A DNA stretch of 64,000 nt from DATAVB01 sp040414495 (GCA_040414495.1 JBEDUI010000071.1:1-64000); one strand, 5' to 3'. Numbered from the stretch's first letter, positions 36,601-46,070 are shown. Made by a program: numbers and translations. The notes: generated by a model not told the origin, from the letters alone.

Positions 36601-39090
36601 TCAGTCGGCCGCCGCGGCCTCGACCGGACGGGTCCGCAGCGCGACCCAACCCGGCACGAGCGTCGCGGCAAAGGTCAGCAGGGCAGCCGAGCCGATCACC
36701 ACCAGGTAGATCCACAGTGGACCTGAGGGCAGCAGCGAACCGCGTAGGCTCCAGCAGAACGGCCCCAGCGTCGCCATCGTCACCACGGTGCCCAGCGCCA
36801 GACCGACGATGGTGACCAGCAGGCTCTCCAGCCCCATCATCCGCAGCACCAGTGCTCGGGTCGCGCCGGTCAGTCGCTGCAACGCGAATTCCCTACGCCG
36901 TCGGGTCGTCGCCGCGATCAGCGTGTTGGCGACGGCGATCACCGTGTACGCCACGATCATTCCGACCAGCAGGTAGTTCACCCAGGCCCCGGTCTGCTGA
37001 CCGGTGTCGTAGTCGGCCAGCAGCGCCGCCCGGTCAGCCACCCGAACACCTGGCCACTGACTGACTGGCAGTGCCGAAATGGCCTGGGGCGAGGCCCGGA
37101 GCAGGATCTGCGTCGGCATCCCGTCGGTGGTGTGCGCCGCCAGCAAATCGACCGGCAGCAGAATCGTCTCGTACCCGGATTTGGCCGTGAACAAGGCGAC
37201 GATTCTGAGATTGACTGCAACCCGGTCACCGAGCCGCATCGTGATCTGGTCTCCGATCCCGCGGTGCAGCTTGTGCGCCTCGCTGACCGGCAACGCCACG
37301 GTGTTGCCCGTGAGATTTGCCAACCGTCCCGCCGTGACGGGCAACGACATCGTCGCCTCGGCGGCCGAGCCGCTGACGCCCTGCAGGTGCCAGCCGTCGC
37401 TGTCCTGCGACGCGTGCGGATAGTCGATCACGCCGGTGCTCGCGACGTACGCACCGGCCGCGCTCACCCCGGGCGTACGCCGGACCTGCGCCAAGAGCTG
37501 ATCTGACAGTCCAGTGGCCCCGGTCAGTACGGCATCGGCCCGGACGCTGTGGGTGTACGCGCGATCCATCTCGTGCACGGTCGTGGTCTGCATGTAGATG
37601 TTCGCGGTGGCGATGCTGCTGGCCAACATCAACGGCATGACCGCCGCCGCCATAGGGATCGCCCGCGCCCGTACGTTCAGCGCCGCCAACCGGCCGCCCT
37701 GGCCGGTCAGGAAACGCAGCGGCCACTGCAGCACCGCGGTCGCGACCTTGGTCAGGCCCGGACCGAGCAGCGCCAGACCGATGGCCCAGCAGAGCACCGC
37801 AGGCCCGGCCGTACTGGCCGCTATCGGCCCGGACAGCACGGTCATCGTGACGATGGCCAGCGCGAACCCGCCACCAATAAAGGCAATCGCCAACAGCACC
37901 CGCAGCGGGCTCACCCAGTGCCGTTGCACCCCCGCCTCGACCAGCGCCTCGACCGGGCGGGTCTTCGCCGCCCGGTGCCCGGCCACGACGGCCGCCCCGA
38001 ACGACGCGAGCAGCGCCACCCCGAGACCGGTCAGCAGCGGGATCCAGCCGTGGTAGTACGTGACGACAGTGGGCAGCACGCCGTGGTTTGCCAGTTGGTC
38101 AAACAGCCAATGGCCGAATGCCCCGGCCGGCACGATCGCCAAGGCGGCTGCCAGGATCGCGACCACCAACGCCTCGCACCGCACCATCCACCGCAGCTGG
38201 CGCGGGGTCATGCCGATTGTGCGCAGCAACGCCAATTCGCGCTGCCGGTGCCGGGCCGCGAGCGAGAGCGTAGAGACGATCACGAACAGCGTGACCGCGG
38301 CCGCCATACCGCCGAACACAGCCGCCAGCACGATCAGATCCGAGGCGCCGCGCCGCACGTCGGGATATTCGGCAACACCCCGATCGGGCCCGGTCAGCGC
38401 GACCACGCCCGGCCGGGCGATTGCCTTCTTCACGGCCGCGATGTCGGCATGTGGTCGCAGCAGTACGCCGATGGCGTCGATGCTCTTTGCCAGCGTCGTG
38501 GCTTCGGCCGGGGCGAAGAAGATGGCTGATTGCTTGACGCCGGGCGCCGCCCCGATCCCGGACACCGTGAACTGCCGCGGCTCGCCTCGTACGAGGATCC
38601 GCACGTGCTGCCCAATCGAAACCCCAGTCCGCGCAGCCAGACCGGAATCGAGCACGACCTGATCCGAGCGCGTTGGCGCGGTTCCGGCGGCTAAGTGATA
38701 TGGCGCCAGCACCGCGCTGGTCCAGCTGTGGCCCTGCGCGTCGGGCGCGACCGGCTGGTCGCCGCGCAGTGTCGTCGCCGGGAAGGACACCTCGGGCACC
38801 GCCCGGGCCACGCCCGGCACGGCGGCGATCGTACGGACCAGGTCTGAGCTGACCGGAACTCGTTCCACGAGCGTCGTCGAGTCCTCGCCGCTGGTCAGCT
38901 TGTACGACTGGTCACCGGCCACCACGATCGGCGCGGCGGCCAACCGCTGCGCCGGCACGTTGGCCCGAATCGCGGTCTCCATCAGGCCACCGCAGGCCAT
39001 CACGATCATCGCGCCGACGAAGACGGCGATGAACGTCGCGACGAAGCTCCCGGTCCGGCGTCGCAGCGAACGAAATGCCAACCGGAACAT
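36601..39090 (-). CDS. FtsX/MacB-type ABC transporter permease
   Basis: An 829-residue permease with two FtsX-like cores (ten hydrophobic segments in all), each made of one N-terminal helix, a large extracytoplasmic domain and three C-terminal helices. Motifs RHRQRELALLRTIGMTPRQL and TRRRREFALQRLTGATRALV mark the two cytoplasmic coupling loops. The start ATG at 39090 shares a base with the ATPase stop (TGATG); an upstream extension in the same frame lies inside the ATPase gene and is not real. Such mechanotransmission exporters handle lipoproteins, peptides or antibiotics. Confidence 0.92.
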   Translation of the reverse strand: MFRLAFRSLRRRTGSFVATFIAVFVGAMIVMACGGLMETAIRANVPAQRLAAAPIVVAGDQSYKLTSGEDSTTLVERVPVSSDLVRTIAAVPGVARAVPEVSFPATTLRGDQPVAPDAQGHSWTSAVLAPYHLAAGTAPTRSDQVVLDSGLAARTGVSIGQHVRILVRGEPRQFTVSGIGAAPGVKQSAIFFAPAEATTLAKSIDAIGVLLRPHADIAAVKKAIARPGVVALTGPDRGVAEYPDVRRGASDLIVLAAVFGGMAAAVTLFVIVSTLSLAARHRQRELALLRTIGMTPRQLRWMVRCEALVVAILAAALAIVPAGAFGHWLFDQLANHGVLPTVVTYYHGWIPLLTGLGVALLASFGAAVVAGHRAAKTRPVEALVEAGVQRHWVSPLRVLLAIAFIGGGFALAIVTMTVLSGPIAASTAGPAVLCWAIGLALLGPGLTKVATAVLQWPLRFLTGQGGRLAALNVRARAIPMAAAVMPLMLASSIATANIYMQTTTVHEMDRAYTHSVRADAVLTGATGLSDQLLAQVRRTPGVSAAGAYVASTGVIDYPHASQDSDGWHLQGVSGSAAEATMSLPVTAGRLANLTGNTVALPVSEAHKLHRGIGDQITMRLGDRVAVNLRIVALFTAKSGYETILLPVDLLAAHTTDGMPTQILLRASPQAISALPVSQWPGVRVADRAALLADYDTGQQTGAWVNYLLVGMIVAYTVIAVANTLIAATTRRRREFALQRLTGATRALVLRMMGLESLLVTIVGLALGTVVTMATLGPFCWSLRGSLLPSGPLWIYLVVIGSAALLTFAATLVPGWVALRTRPVEAAAAD

Positions 39091-39848
39091 CACTGACTCA
39101 CCAACCGCGGCGCCTCGACGAGGCTGGTCATCCGCTCGGCCACGGCGTTCGGGGTGGGCCGGTCCAGTCGGTCGACGAGTTGCCCGTCGGCCAGGAACAC
39201 CACCCGGTCGGCGAAGGAGGCTGCGACCGGATCGTGGGTCACCATCACCACGGTCTGGCCGGCGGTACGGACCGGTTCGCGCAGCAGCCCGAGGATTTCG
39301 CGGGCGGTACGGGTGTCCAGCGCGCCGGTCGGCTCGTCGGCGAAGATGACCGCGGGCCGGGCGATCAGCGCGCGGGCGATCGCCACCCGCTGCTGCTGAC
39401 CACCGGAGAGCTGCGCCGGCAGGTGCCGGCGCCGGTCGGTCAGGCCGACCCGCTCCAGTACCTCGGCCAGCTCTGCGCGAGGTGGCTTCCGGCCGGCCAA
39501 CATCAGCGGCAGCGTCACGTTCTGGGCGACGGTCAGGGCAGGCAACAGGTTGAAGGCCTGGAAGATGAACCCGATCCGGTCGCGCCGCAGTCGGGTCAGC
39601 GCCGCCTCCTTCAACGAGCCGAGATCGACCCCGTCCAGCCACACCGTCCCGGCGCTGGGCCGGTCCAGCCCGGCGGCGCAGTGCAGGAACGTGCTCTTAC
39701 CGGATCCGGAGGGACCCATGACGGCGGTAAAGGTGCCACGGGGCAGGCCGAGGGTGACGCCGTCCAACGCGACAACGCCGTTCCCGCCCTTGCCGTAGAC
39801 CTTGCGTACCCCGTCCAACAGGACCGCGTAGTCCTGGTTGCTACTCAT
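39090..39848 (-). CDS. ABC transporter ATP-binding protein, LolD/MacB type
   Basis: A 252-residue ATPase. Walker A is GPSGSGKST, the Q-loop is FIFQAFNLLPALT, the signature is LSGGQQQR, Walker B is AVIFADEPTGALD and the H-loop is VTHD. The DEPTGALD sequence is typical of the LolD/MacB/FtsE group. Start taken as ATG 39848, with GGGAG 7 nt before; an ATG at 39884 is possible. The downstream permease is coupled. Confidence 0.93.
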   Translation of the reverse strand: MSSNQDYAVLLDGVRKVYGKGGNGVVALDGVTLGLPRGTFTAVMGPSGSGKSTFLHCAAGLDRPSAGTVWLDGVDLGSLKEAALTRLRRDRIGFIFQAFNLLPALTVAQNVTLPLMLAGRKPPRAELAEVLERVGLTDRRRHLPAQLSGGQQQRVAIARALIARPAVIFADEPTGALDTRTAREILGLLREPVRTAGQTVVMVTHDPVAASFADRVVFLADGQLVDRLDRPTPNAVAERMTSLVEAPRLVSQ

Positions 39849-39959
39849 CTGGCCACTCCCGGTCAACTCGCCGATGTCCTGCAAGGACCGACGCTATGGC
39901 GCGCTGAACCACGTATAAATGGCCTTAAGCAGTGGCCCGGGGTAGGCAAAACTCCCCCT

Positions 39960-39978
39960 GGTCTCGGCCCCCGAGACC
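39960..39978. promoter_or_regulatory. Stem-loop upstream of uxuA-like gene
   Basis: A perfect 8-bp dyad, GGTCTCGG-CCC-CCGAGACC, about 80 bp before the mannonate dehydratase start in the divergent gap with the ABC ATPase gene. There is no T-tract. It may be an operator or a 5' leader hairpin. Confidence 0.4.
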
Positions 39979-40056
39979 TGTTACACGTTTAAGTAGGCGG
40001 CCACTGTGCTGGTCCGACAACGTTGACGCCCGCCCCCGGAAGCAGGAAGATCAGGC

Positions 40057-41067
40057 ATGATCAAGATCGCGGAGATGCTGCCGCCCGACCCTTCCGCGCA
40101 GTCGTTGTGGCGCCTCATGCGTCAGGCCGGTGTGGACTATGCCGTCGGCGGTTTGCCGAGCGGACCGGCGTTGGGGCCCGGTGAGGCGCCCTGGGATTAT
40201 CTGCCGCTGCTGCGGATGAAACAGAAATACGAGAATGCCGGCTTCAACCTGGCCGTGATCGAAGCCCGCCCGCCGTTGAATCTGGCCAAACGCGGTCTGC
40301 CCGGCCGGGACGCCGAGATTGATACGGTCTGCACGCTGCTGGAGAACATGGGCCGGTTGGGCATTCCGGTCTGGTGTTACGAGTGGATGACCGATTTCAA
40401 CTGGCTGCGTACCAGCACCGATATTCCGGCCCGCGGCGGTTCACTGGTCAGCGGCTACGAACACGCCCTGATGCAGGCCGGGCCGCCGACCGAGCACGGC
40501 CCGATCAGCGAGGACAAGCTCTGGGAGACCCTCGAATATTTCCTGAACCGGGTCGTCCCGGTCGCCGAAAAGGCCGGCGTCAAGCTCGCGATGCACCCCG
40601 ATGACCCGCCGATATCGCCCATTCGCGGGGTCGGCCGGATCATGCGCAGCATCGACAACTACGCCCGGCTGCTGGAGTTGGCCGACAGTGAGGTCAACGG
40701 CATTACGTTGTGTCAGGGCAATTTCCGGCTGATGACCGATGACATTCCCTCGGCCATCCGGAAGTTCAACGACCGCATATTCTTCGTTCATCTGCGCGAC
40801 GTGCGCGGGACGGTCGAAAAATTCGAGGAAACCTGGCACGACGCCGGTCCGACCGATTTCCTGGAATGCCTGCGCGCCTATCGCGACGTCGGATTCAACG
40901 GCGTACTACGGCCCGATCACGTTCCCACGGTCGAGGGCGACAGCAATGATCGACCCGGGTATTCCGTCTTCGGCCGGCTTTTTGCCGTCGGATACATTCG
41001 TGGCCTGCAGCAAGCCGTCTACGAAAACGCCGACGGCGACACCGATCGAGACACCGGAGCGAGCTGA
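40057..41067 (+). CDS. uxuA: Mannonate dehydratase-like protein
   Basis: A 336-residue TIM-barrel protein of the UxuA family, shorter than the ~394 residues of the Escherichia coli enzyme. Metal-site motifs include LAMHPDDPPISPI and ITLCQGNF, followed by FVHLRDV and a late GVLRPDHVP. UxuA removes water from D-mannonate to give 2-keto-3-deoxygluconate in glucuronate breakdown. The next gene, one base away, is a uronate-dehydrogenase-like protein, and a LacI regulator follows, which supports a sugar-acid role. A related sugar acid as substrate is possible. Confidence 0.85.
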   Translation: MIKIAEMLPPDPSAQSLWRLMRQAGVDYAVGGLPSGPALGPGEAPWDYLPLLRMKQKYENAGFNLAVIEARPPLNLAKRGLPGRDAEIDTVCTLLENMGRLGIPVWCYEWMTDFNWLRTSTDIPARGGSLVSGYEHALMQAGPPTEHGPISEDKLWETLEYFLNRVVPVAEKAGVKLAMHPDDPPISPIRGVGRIMRSIDNYARLLELADSEVNGITLCQGNFRLMTDDIPSAIRKFNDRIFFVHLRDVRGTVEKFEETWHDAGPTDFLECLRAYRDVGFNGVLRPDHVPTVEGDSNDRPGYSVFGRLFAVGYIRGLQQAVYENADGDTDRDTGAS

Positions 41068-41068
41068 C

Positions 41069-41911
41069 ATGCGCATTGCCCTGACCGGCGCCGGCGGAGG
41101 AGTTGGTCGTGCGGTGGCTGCGGCCGCCCTCGCGCAGGGACACACGGTTGTCGGTATTGACCGACCCGGTGTGGAAATACCAACGACCGCCCAAGTACAC
41201 GCCGATCTCACGTCGTACCAAGAATTCGAGAACGCCGTTCGCGGGTGCGACGGGCTGATTCACCTGGCCGCCTTTCCCTCCCCCGGCCACCGGCCGGCCC
41301 ACGAGACGCACCACAACAATGTGGTCAGCAGCTACAACGCCTTGTGCGCGGCGGTCGAGGTGGGAATCAACCGGGTCTGTATGGCCTCCAGCATCAACGC
41401 GATCGGCGGTGCGTACAGCCGCAACCCGCGGTACGACTATTTCCCGCTCGACGAGGAACACCCAACCTACGACGAGGATCCGTACAGCCTGTCGAAGTGG
41501 ATCTGCGAGGCGCAGGCCGATTCGATCGCCCGACGGTACGAGTCGATGACGATCGCGACGGTGCGTTTCCACTGGGTCGTCAAGAGTTTGGATGTAGTCC
41601 ATGACCGGGGCGCGGCCACACCCGAGGCCGGGGTCAAGCAGCTCTGGGGTTATACGACATTCGACGCCGCCGCCAGCGCCTGTCTGCTCTCAATGACCGC
41701 CGAATTCACCGGGCACGAGCGGTTTTACATTGTGGCGCCGCGTACGGTGACCGATATTGATTCGCGGGAATTGGCCCACCGTTTCTATCCGGATACGAAG
41801 ATCGTCGGCGATCTGACCGGTCAACGCAGCTTTTTCGATTCCAGTAAGGCGGAACGGCTGCTGGGTTGGAAACACGATTCGGCTCCGGCTGCGATCACCG
41901 AACCGAGCTAA
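41069..41911 (+). CDS. NAD-dependent epimerase/uronate dehydrogenase-like
   Basis: A 280-residue extended-SDR protein. The cofactor motif is ALTGAGGGVGRAV, the catalytic part MASSINAIGG and YSLSKW (Tyr-X3-Lys). Length and the NAIGGAYSRNPRYDYFPLDEEHPTYDEDPYSLSK segment are like uronate dehydrogenases, which turn uronates into aldarolactones. It starts one base after the uxuA stop, so they are co-transcribed. Confidence 0.82.
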   Translation: MRIALTGAGGGVGRAVAAAALAQGHTVVGIDRPGVEIPTTAQVHADLTSYQEFENAVRGCDGLIHLAAFPSPGHRPAHETHHNNVVSSYNALCAAVEVGINRVCMASSINAIGGAYSRNPRYDYFPLDEEHPTYDEDPYSLSKWICEAQADSIARRYESMTIATVRFHWVVKSLDVVHDRGAATPEAGVKQLWGYTTFDAAASACLLSMTAEFTGHERFYIVAPRTVTDIDSRELAHRFYPDTKIVGDLTGQRSFFDSSKAERLLGWKHDSAPAAITEPS

Positions 41912-41927
41912 CAGATCGGAGCCCGCC

Positions 41928-42998
41928 ATGGCCCGTGTCACCATCGCCGATATCGCCCGGCGGGCGAACGTTTCCACCAGCGCTGTCTCGTACGCGCTCA
42001 ACGACCGTCCCGGCGTGGGTGAGGCGACCCGCCGCGACATTCTCGCGATTGCCGAGAGCATGGGCTGGCGGCCGAATCGGGCCGCCCGCTCGCTGCAGGC
42101 GGCCCGAGCCAATGCCGTCGGCCTGATATTTCGCCGGGATAAGGATTCGGCCGAGGAGACGTCGAGTTTTCTGTTGCGTTTCCTCGACGGTGTGGAAAGC
42201 GAGCTGAGCGAGCACGACATCGTGCTGGTGGTGCACGCGGTCCCGGATCATGCGGCCGAGATCGAGGTTTACCGGCGCTGGTATGCCGAAAGCCGCGTCG
42301 ACGGCGTCATTCTCATCAATCCTGTTGTCGATGACCTGCGGCTGCCAGCCGTGGTGAAGCTGGGTATGCCGGCGGTCGTGGTCGGCGATGTGCGAGGTCA
42401 CAGCCCACTGCCGGCGGTGTGGACCGACGACACCGAGGCGGCGACGCTGGCCGTTGAGCACCTGATCGGCCTCGGGCACCGGCGCATCGCGCGCGTGGGT
42501 GGGCACGTGGAGCTGCTGCACACCAGAATCCGTAAGGCCGCGTTCTCCAAGGCGTTGGCCGCGGCCCGGCTCGGCGGCGATCTCAACGTCGACAATGCGA
42601 CCGAGGAGGACGCCGAACGGGTGACCCGCCGGCTATTGGCCCGTAAGAGTCCGCCGACCGCGATTCTGTACGAGGGCGACACGATGGCGATGCGCGCGCT
42701 GGTGACGCTGCGCGAGCTGGGCGTGTCGGTGCCGAAGGATCTGTCGGTCATGGTCTGGGACGACTCGCCGCTGTGCCGGCTCGCTTATCCATCGCTGACG
42801 GCGTTGCGCCGGGACGCCTTCATGTACGGGCGGTTGGTGGCCGCGCACCTGGTCACCCGGCTCTCCGGCCAGGCGGTGACGGATCGGCGCGGCACCGTCG
42901 CCGAAATCCAGGTCCGGGACAGCACCGGCCCCGCCCCGGTCACAGTCCGCGATAGGAAATCCGGTCGGCAGAAGGATGCTGGCGCAGGTATTCGGTGA
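41928..42998 (+). CDS. LacI-family regulator of the uronate operon
   Basis: A 356-residue LacI/GalR regulator. The DNA-binding part reads VTIADIARRANVSTSAVSYALNDRPGV, and the hinge GWRPNRAARSLQAARA. The sensor domain has GVILINPVVDD, VWTDDTEAATLAVEHLI and ILYEGDTMAMRALV. It follows the dehydrogenase by 16 bp, so it likely autoregulates the uxuA operon. The last 59 bp overlap the convergent NmrA-like gene, beyond the normal domain end. Confidence 0.92.
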   Translation: MARVTIADIARRANVSTSAVSYALNDRPGVGEATRRDILAIAESMGWRPNRAARSLQAARANAVGLIFRRDKDSAEETSSFLLRFLDGVESELSEHDIVLVVHAVPDHAAEIEVYRRWYAESRVDGVILINPVVDDLRLPAVVKLGMPAVVVGDVRGHSPLPAVWTDDTEAATLAVEHLIGLGHRRIARVGGHVELLHTRIRKAAFSKALAAARLGGDLNVDNATEEDAERVTRRLLARKSPPTAILYEGDTMAMRALVTLRELGVSVPKDLSVMVWDDSPLCRLAYPSLTALRRDAFMYGRLVAAHLVTRLSGQAVTDRRGTVAEIQVRDSTGPAPVTVRDRKSGRQKDAGAGIR

Positions 42999-43689
42999 AC
43001 GACCGGCCCGCCACAGCGTTCTCGGGAACGGTCAGCGCACCGGCCGCCAGCTCGCGGAAAGCCCGGCCCGGCAGGCGAATCGGCAGTGTCATCCGCCGAC
43101 GCTCGGTCGCGGTCAGGTAGCCGCGGGCGAATTCGCGCAGCGGGGCGACCTGCGGCCCGCCCAGGTCCGGCACCCGGCCAGCCGGCTTTTCAACGAGCTC
43201 GACCACCCGGGCCGCGACATCGCCGACGTCGATCGGCTGCAGCGGGATATTGGCCACCGGCATCATCGGGCTTCGCGCCGCGGCCGCGAAGACCACGCGG
43301 ACCAGGTCGTGGAATTGGGTGGTACGCAGCACGGTGTACGGCAGCCCGGATTCAGCCAGCAGTTGCTCGCCCGCCAGCTTGGTGCGGTAGAAGCGGATTG
43401 GGACCCGGTCGATGCCGACGATCGATGGGTAGATGACATGTGGCCGGCCCACGCGCTTCGCGGCCTCGATCACCTGCCTGTCGGCCTTCCCGCGCGGGTC
43501 CGAGATGCAGTGCACTACCGTGTCGACCGCGGCGAGGGCCTCGTCCAACCCGGCCCCGGTCTCGTAATTGACCTGAGTGGCACCGGGCCGTTCCCGCCGG
43601 CTCGTGACGATGACATCGTGCCCGGCCAGTTGCTCGACCACGGCCCGACCCAGCACTCCCATACCGCCGGTCACCAGAATTGAATGCAT
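42940..43689 (-). CDS. NmrA-like NAD(P)-binding protein
   Basis: A 249-residue atypical SDR. It opens MHSILVTGGMGVLGRAVVEQL with the dinucleotide loop, has VVHCISDPRG and HVIYPSIVGIDRVPIRFYRTKLAGEQLL (no Tyr-X3-Lys pair in normal position, as usual for NmrA types) and YTVLRTTQFHDLV. Members often sense redox state or act as quinone or flavin reductases. It is convergent with the LacI gene. Confidence 0.87.
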   Translation of the reverse strand: MHSILVTGGMGVLGRAVVEQLAGHDVIVTSRRERPGATQVNYETGAGLDEALAAVDTVVHCISDPRGKADRQVIEAAKRVGRPHVIYPSIVGIDRVPIRFYRTKLAGEQLLAESGLPYTVLRTTQFHDLVRVVFAAAARSPMMPVANIPLQPIDVGDVAARVVELVEKPAGRVPDLGGPQVAPLREFARGYLTATERRRMTLPIRLPGRAFRELAAGALTVPENAVAGRSFTEYLRQHPSADRISYRGL

Positions 43690-43748
43690 ACGTAAGGAGA
43701 CGTAATTGACCGCCCGAGTGTGACTCGGGCGGTTCGGGTCGGAACGGA

Positions 43749-43922
43749 TCAGCGCAGGGCGAGTATCGCGGCAACCACGATCGCCACGACGAGCACGGCC
43801 AGCAACACCATCAGGAGCGGGCCGCGGCTGCCGCGAGATTGCTTGGCCTCGACCTCCTCGTCGGTGAAGCGGCGGAACATCTCCGTGTTGGCGATCGGAT
43901 CCGAATCGTCGTGGGAGCTCAT
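43749..43922 (-). CDS. Small single-pass membrane protein, unknown
   Basis: A 57-residue protein: an acidic, polar N-terminus (DDSDPIANTEMFRRFTDEEVEAKQSRG) then one hydrophobic helix of about 20 residues (MVLLAVLVVAIVVAAILAL). ATG at 43922 is chosen; one in-frame codon upstream (43931) gives MPCMSS. The C-terminus ends at the helix. No family is recognised. It is on the same strand as its neighbours, 59 bp before the NmrA-like gene. Confidence 0.6.
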   Translation of the reverse strand: MSSHDDSDPIANTEMFRRFTDEEVEAKQSRGSRGPLLMVLLAVLVVAIVVAAILALR

Positions 43923-43953
43923 GCAGGGCACTCTAGATCAGCACGCTGTGTCA

Positions 43954-45342
43954 TCACCCGGCAACTGGTGAATTCCGGATCAACCGAGACCATTCGGGCC
44001 CGGCCGACAGGCTGAACGCCGCGCCCAGCAGCGCGATGCCGGCGCAGACGCCGATCGCGGCGGCGAACCCGGTCGCGAACGTGGCGGGATTTGCGTACCC
44101 ACCGGTCCCGGCGAACACCGCCACCAGCAGCGCGATGCCGAAAACGCCGCCGACCTCGCGGACAGTGCTGTTCACCCCGGCCGCCTTGCCGACCGCGTCC
44201 GCTGGAACGGCCTGCAGTACGGCGCTCTGCGAGGCGGGAAACACCATCGAATTCCCGATCCCCCAGATCGTGAGCGGCACGATGAGATGCGTGTAGGCCA
44301 GGTGCGGACCGGCCATCATCGCGGTGCTGGCCATTGCGCCGGCGGACAACAACAGACCGGCGACCATGACCGCCCGCGGCCCGATCCGGTCGGCGAGCGT
44401 GCCAGCCAGCGGGGCGACCACCATCATGGTCGCGGTCCATGGCAGCAGCCGCAGGCCGGCGCCGAACGGCCCGTAGTGCAGGACCGTCTGCAGGAATTGC
44501 GCCATCAGGAATACCGGGCCCAGTACCGCGACGGCATGGCAGAACGACGCCGCATTGGCGGCCGCGAACTGCCGCGACCGGAAGTAGCCAAGGGGCAACA
44601 GGGGTTCTTTCGCCCGTCGTTCCCAGGCCAGGAATATGACCCCGAGCAACGCCCCGCCGGCCAAGCCGGCCACCACGTCCGGGCTGGTCCAGCTCGCGTC
44701 GTTCACCCGGACCAGCGCCCATACGATCCCGAATACCGAACCGGTGCCCAACAGCAGACCAGGTACGTCCACTGTGGAATCCGGTCCAAAGCTCTCGTCG
44801 AAATGCCGCAGAACCAGGATTACGCCGGCGGCCCCGATCGGCACGTTGACCCAGAAGATCCATTGCCAGCTGGCGGTTTGGGTAATGGCGCCACCGACCA
44901 GCGGACCGGCCAGCGTGGTCAGCCCGGTCACGCCGCCGCAGATTCCGAGCGCCCGGCCACGCCGCTCGGGGCTGAATGCGGCGCTGATCAGGGCCAGGCC
45001 GAGCGGCAGTACGAGCGCCGCCCCGACGCCCTGCACCGTGCGGGCCGCGATCAGCCAGTTGATGGTGGGGGCTAGTGCGCACCCGGCCGAGGCCACGCTG
45101 AACGTGCCGAGCCCGATCGCGAAAACGCGCTTACGCCCGAACCGGTCCCCCAACGCCGATGCGGCCAGCAACAGTACGGCGAAGGTCAGGCTGTACGCGG
45201 TCACCGTCCATTCCAGTTCGGAGATATCGGCATGCAAACTGCGCCGAATCGTGGCGAGCGCGGTCGATACGGCCAGGATGTCCAACGCCACCATCAGCGA
45301 CGCGATCGACGTCAACAACAGCACCCACGTGCTTCGAGTCAT
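43954..45342 (-). CDS. MFS drug exporter, DHA2 (14-TM) type
   Basis: A 462-residue exporter of the DHA2 family with about fourteen hydrophobic segments. Motif A is GDRFGRKRVFAIG, motif C is GGVTGLTTLAGPLVGGAI, and the N-terminus shows VALDILAVSTALATI (motif D1). It is divergent from an HxlR regulator with two operator-like dyads in the 62-bp gap, so a substrate-inducible efflux pump is likely. The substrate may be a lipophilic drug or aromatic. Confidence 0.92.
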   Translation of the reverse strand: MTRSTWVLLLTSIASLMVALDILAVSTALATIRRSLHADISELEWTVTAYSLTFAVLLLAASALGDRFGRKRVFAIGLGTFSVASAGCALAPTINWLIAARTVQGVGAALVLPLGLALISAAFSPERRGRALGICGGVTGLTTLAGPLVGGAITQTASWQWIFWVNVPIGAAGVILVLRHFDESFGPDSTVDVPGLLLGTGSVFGIVWALVRVNDASWTSPDVVAGLAGGALLGVIFLAWERRAKEPLLPLGYFRSRQFAAANAASFCHAVAVLGPVFLMAQFLQTVLHYGPFGAGLRLLPWTATMMVVAPLAGTLADRIGPRAVMVAGLLLSAGAMASTAMMAGPHLAYTHLIVPLTIWGIGNSMVFPASQSAVLQAVPADAVGKAAGVNSTVREVGGVFGIALLVAVFAGTGGYANPATFATGFAAAIGVCAGIALLGAAFSLSAGPEWSRLIRNSPVAG

Positions 45343-45356
45343 TGTTGCACCGTAAT

Positions 45357-45388
45357 ACTATCTAGTCCTAAAGAACAACTAATTAGTT
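45357..45388. promoter_or_regulatory. Paired HxlR-type operators
   Basis: Two ACTA-N2-TAGT dyads in the divergent MFS/hxlR gap: ACTATCTAGT (45357-45366) and the longer palindrome AACTAATTAGTT (45377-45388). Their centres are 21 bp apart, two DNA turns, so two dimers could bind the same face. The outer AGAAC...GTTCT around the second extends the symmetry. Confidence 0.65.
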
Positions 45389-45404
45389 CTGGTATTGTCG
45401 GTGC

Positions 45405-46070
45405 ATGGCTAATCGCAGTTACGGCGAGGCGTGCGGGCTGGCCCACGCGCTGGACCTGGTCGGCGAGCGCTGGGCGCTGCTGGTCGTACGGGAGTTGGTG
45501 CTGGGACCGAAGCGGTTCACCGACCTGCGCGCGGGCCTGGCCGGAGCCAGTCCGAACGTGTTGGCCCAGCGGTTGCGGGAGTTGGAGGAGGTCGGCGTGG
45601 TGCGGCGCCGCCGGCTCGCGTTGCCGGCCAGTTCGGCGGTGTACGAGCTGACCGAGTGGGGCCGTGAGCTGGAGCCGATCGTGCTGGCGCTGGGCACCTG
45701 GGGGTTACGTTCGTCCCTGATGGACGGTTCCGGGGTTCGCAGCGTGGACTCGATGATGCTGGCTTTACGGACATATTTCGCGCCCTCGGAGGGATGGAAC
45801 GCCACGTACGAACTGCGATTTGGCGCCGACCGACTGATGGTGCGCGTGCGTGGCAAGGCGCTGGAGGTGACCCGGGACAGCTACGGCGAGGCCGACGCGA
45901 CGCTCGCCACCAACACCGACACGTTGGCTGAGCTGCTCGGTGCCGGCCGCAATCTGAAAAAGGCAGTGGCTAATGGCGCGGCCGAAGTGGACGGCGACCA
46001 GCGGGCTCTTCGTCAGTTGCTCGATGCAATCGTCATTCCTGAGCCGGCGTCGGCGGCAAGTCGGCAATAG
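45405..46070 (+). CDS. HxlR-family regulator with SCP2-like domain
   Basis: A 221-residue regulator. An HxlR winged helix (CGLAHALDLVGERWALLVVRELVLGPKRFTDLRAGLAG) fills residues 9-100, and a SCP2/sterol-carrier-like domain (TYELRFGADRLMVRVRGKALEVTRDSYGEADATLATNTDTLAELL) fills the rest. The extra domain may bind a lipophilic ligand carried by the neighbouring exporter. The start fits the operator site before it. The 3' end overlaps the oxidoreductase gene by 38 bp. Confidence 0.9.
   Translation: MANRSYGEACGLAHALDLVGERWALLVVRELVLGPKRFTDLRAGLAGASPNVLAQRLRELEEVGVVRRRRLALPASSAVYELTEWGRELEPIVLALGTWGLRSSLMDGSGVRSVDSMMLALRTYFAPSEGWNATYELRFGADRLMVRVRGKALEVTRDSYGEADATLATNTDTLAELLGAGRNLKKAVANGAAEVDGDQRALRQLLDAIVIPEPASAASRQ

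Noticed and set aside
39091..39642. 184-codon upstream extension of the ABC permease
   Set aside because: It is an alternative frame inside the ATPase gene; the permease starts at 39090 with MFRLAFRSLRRR.
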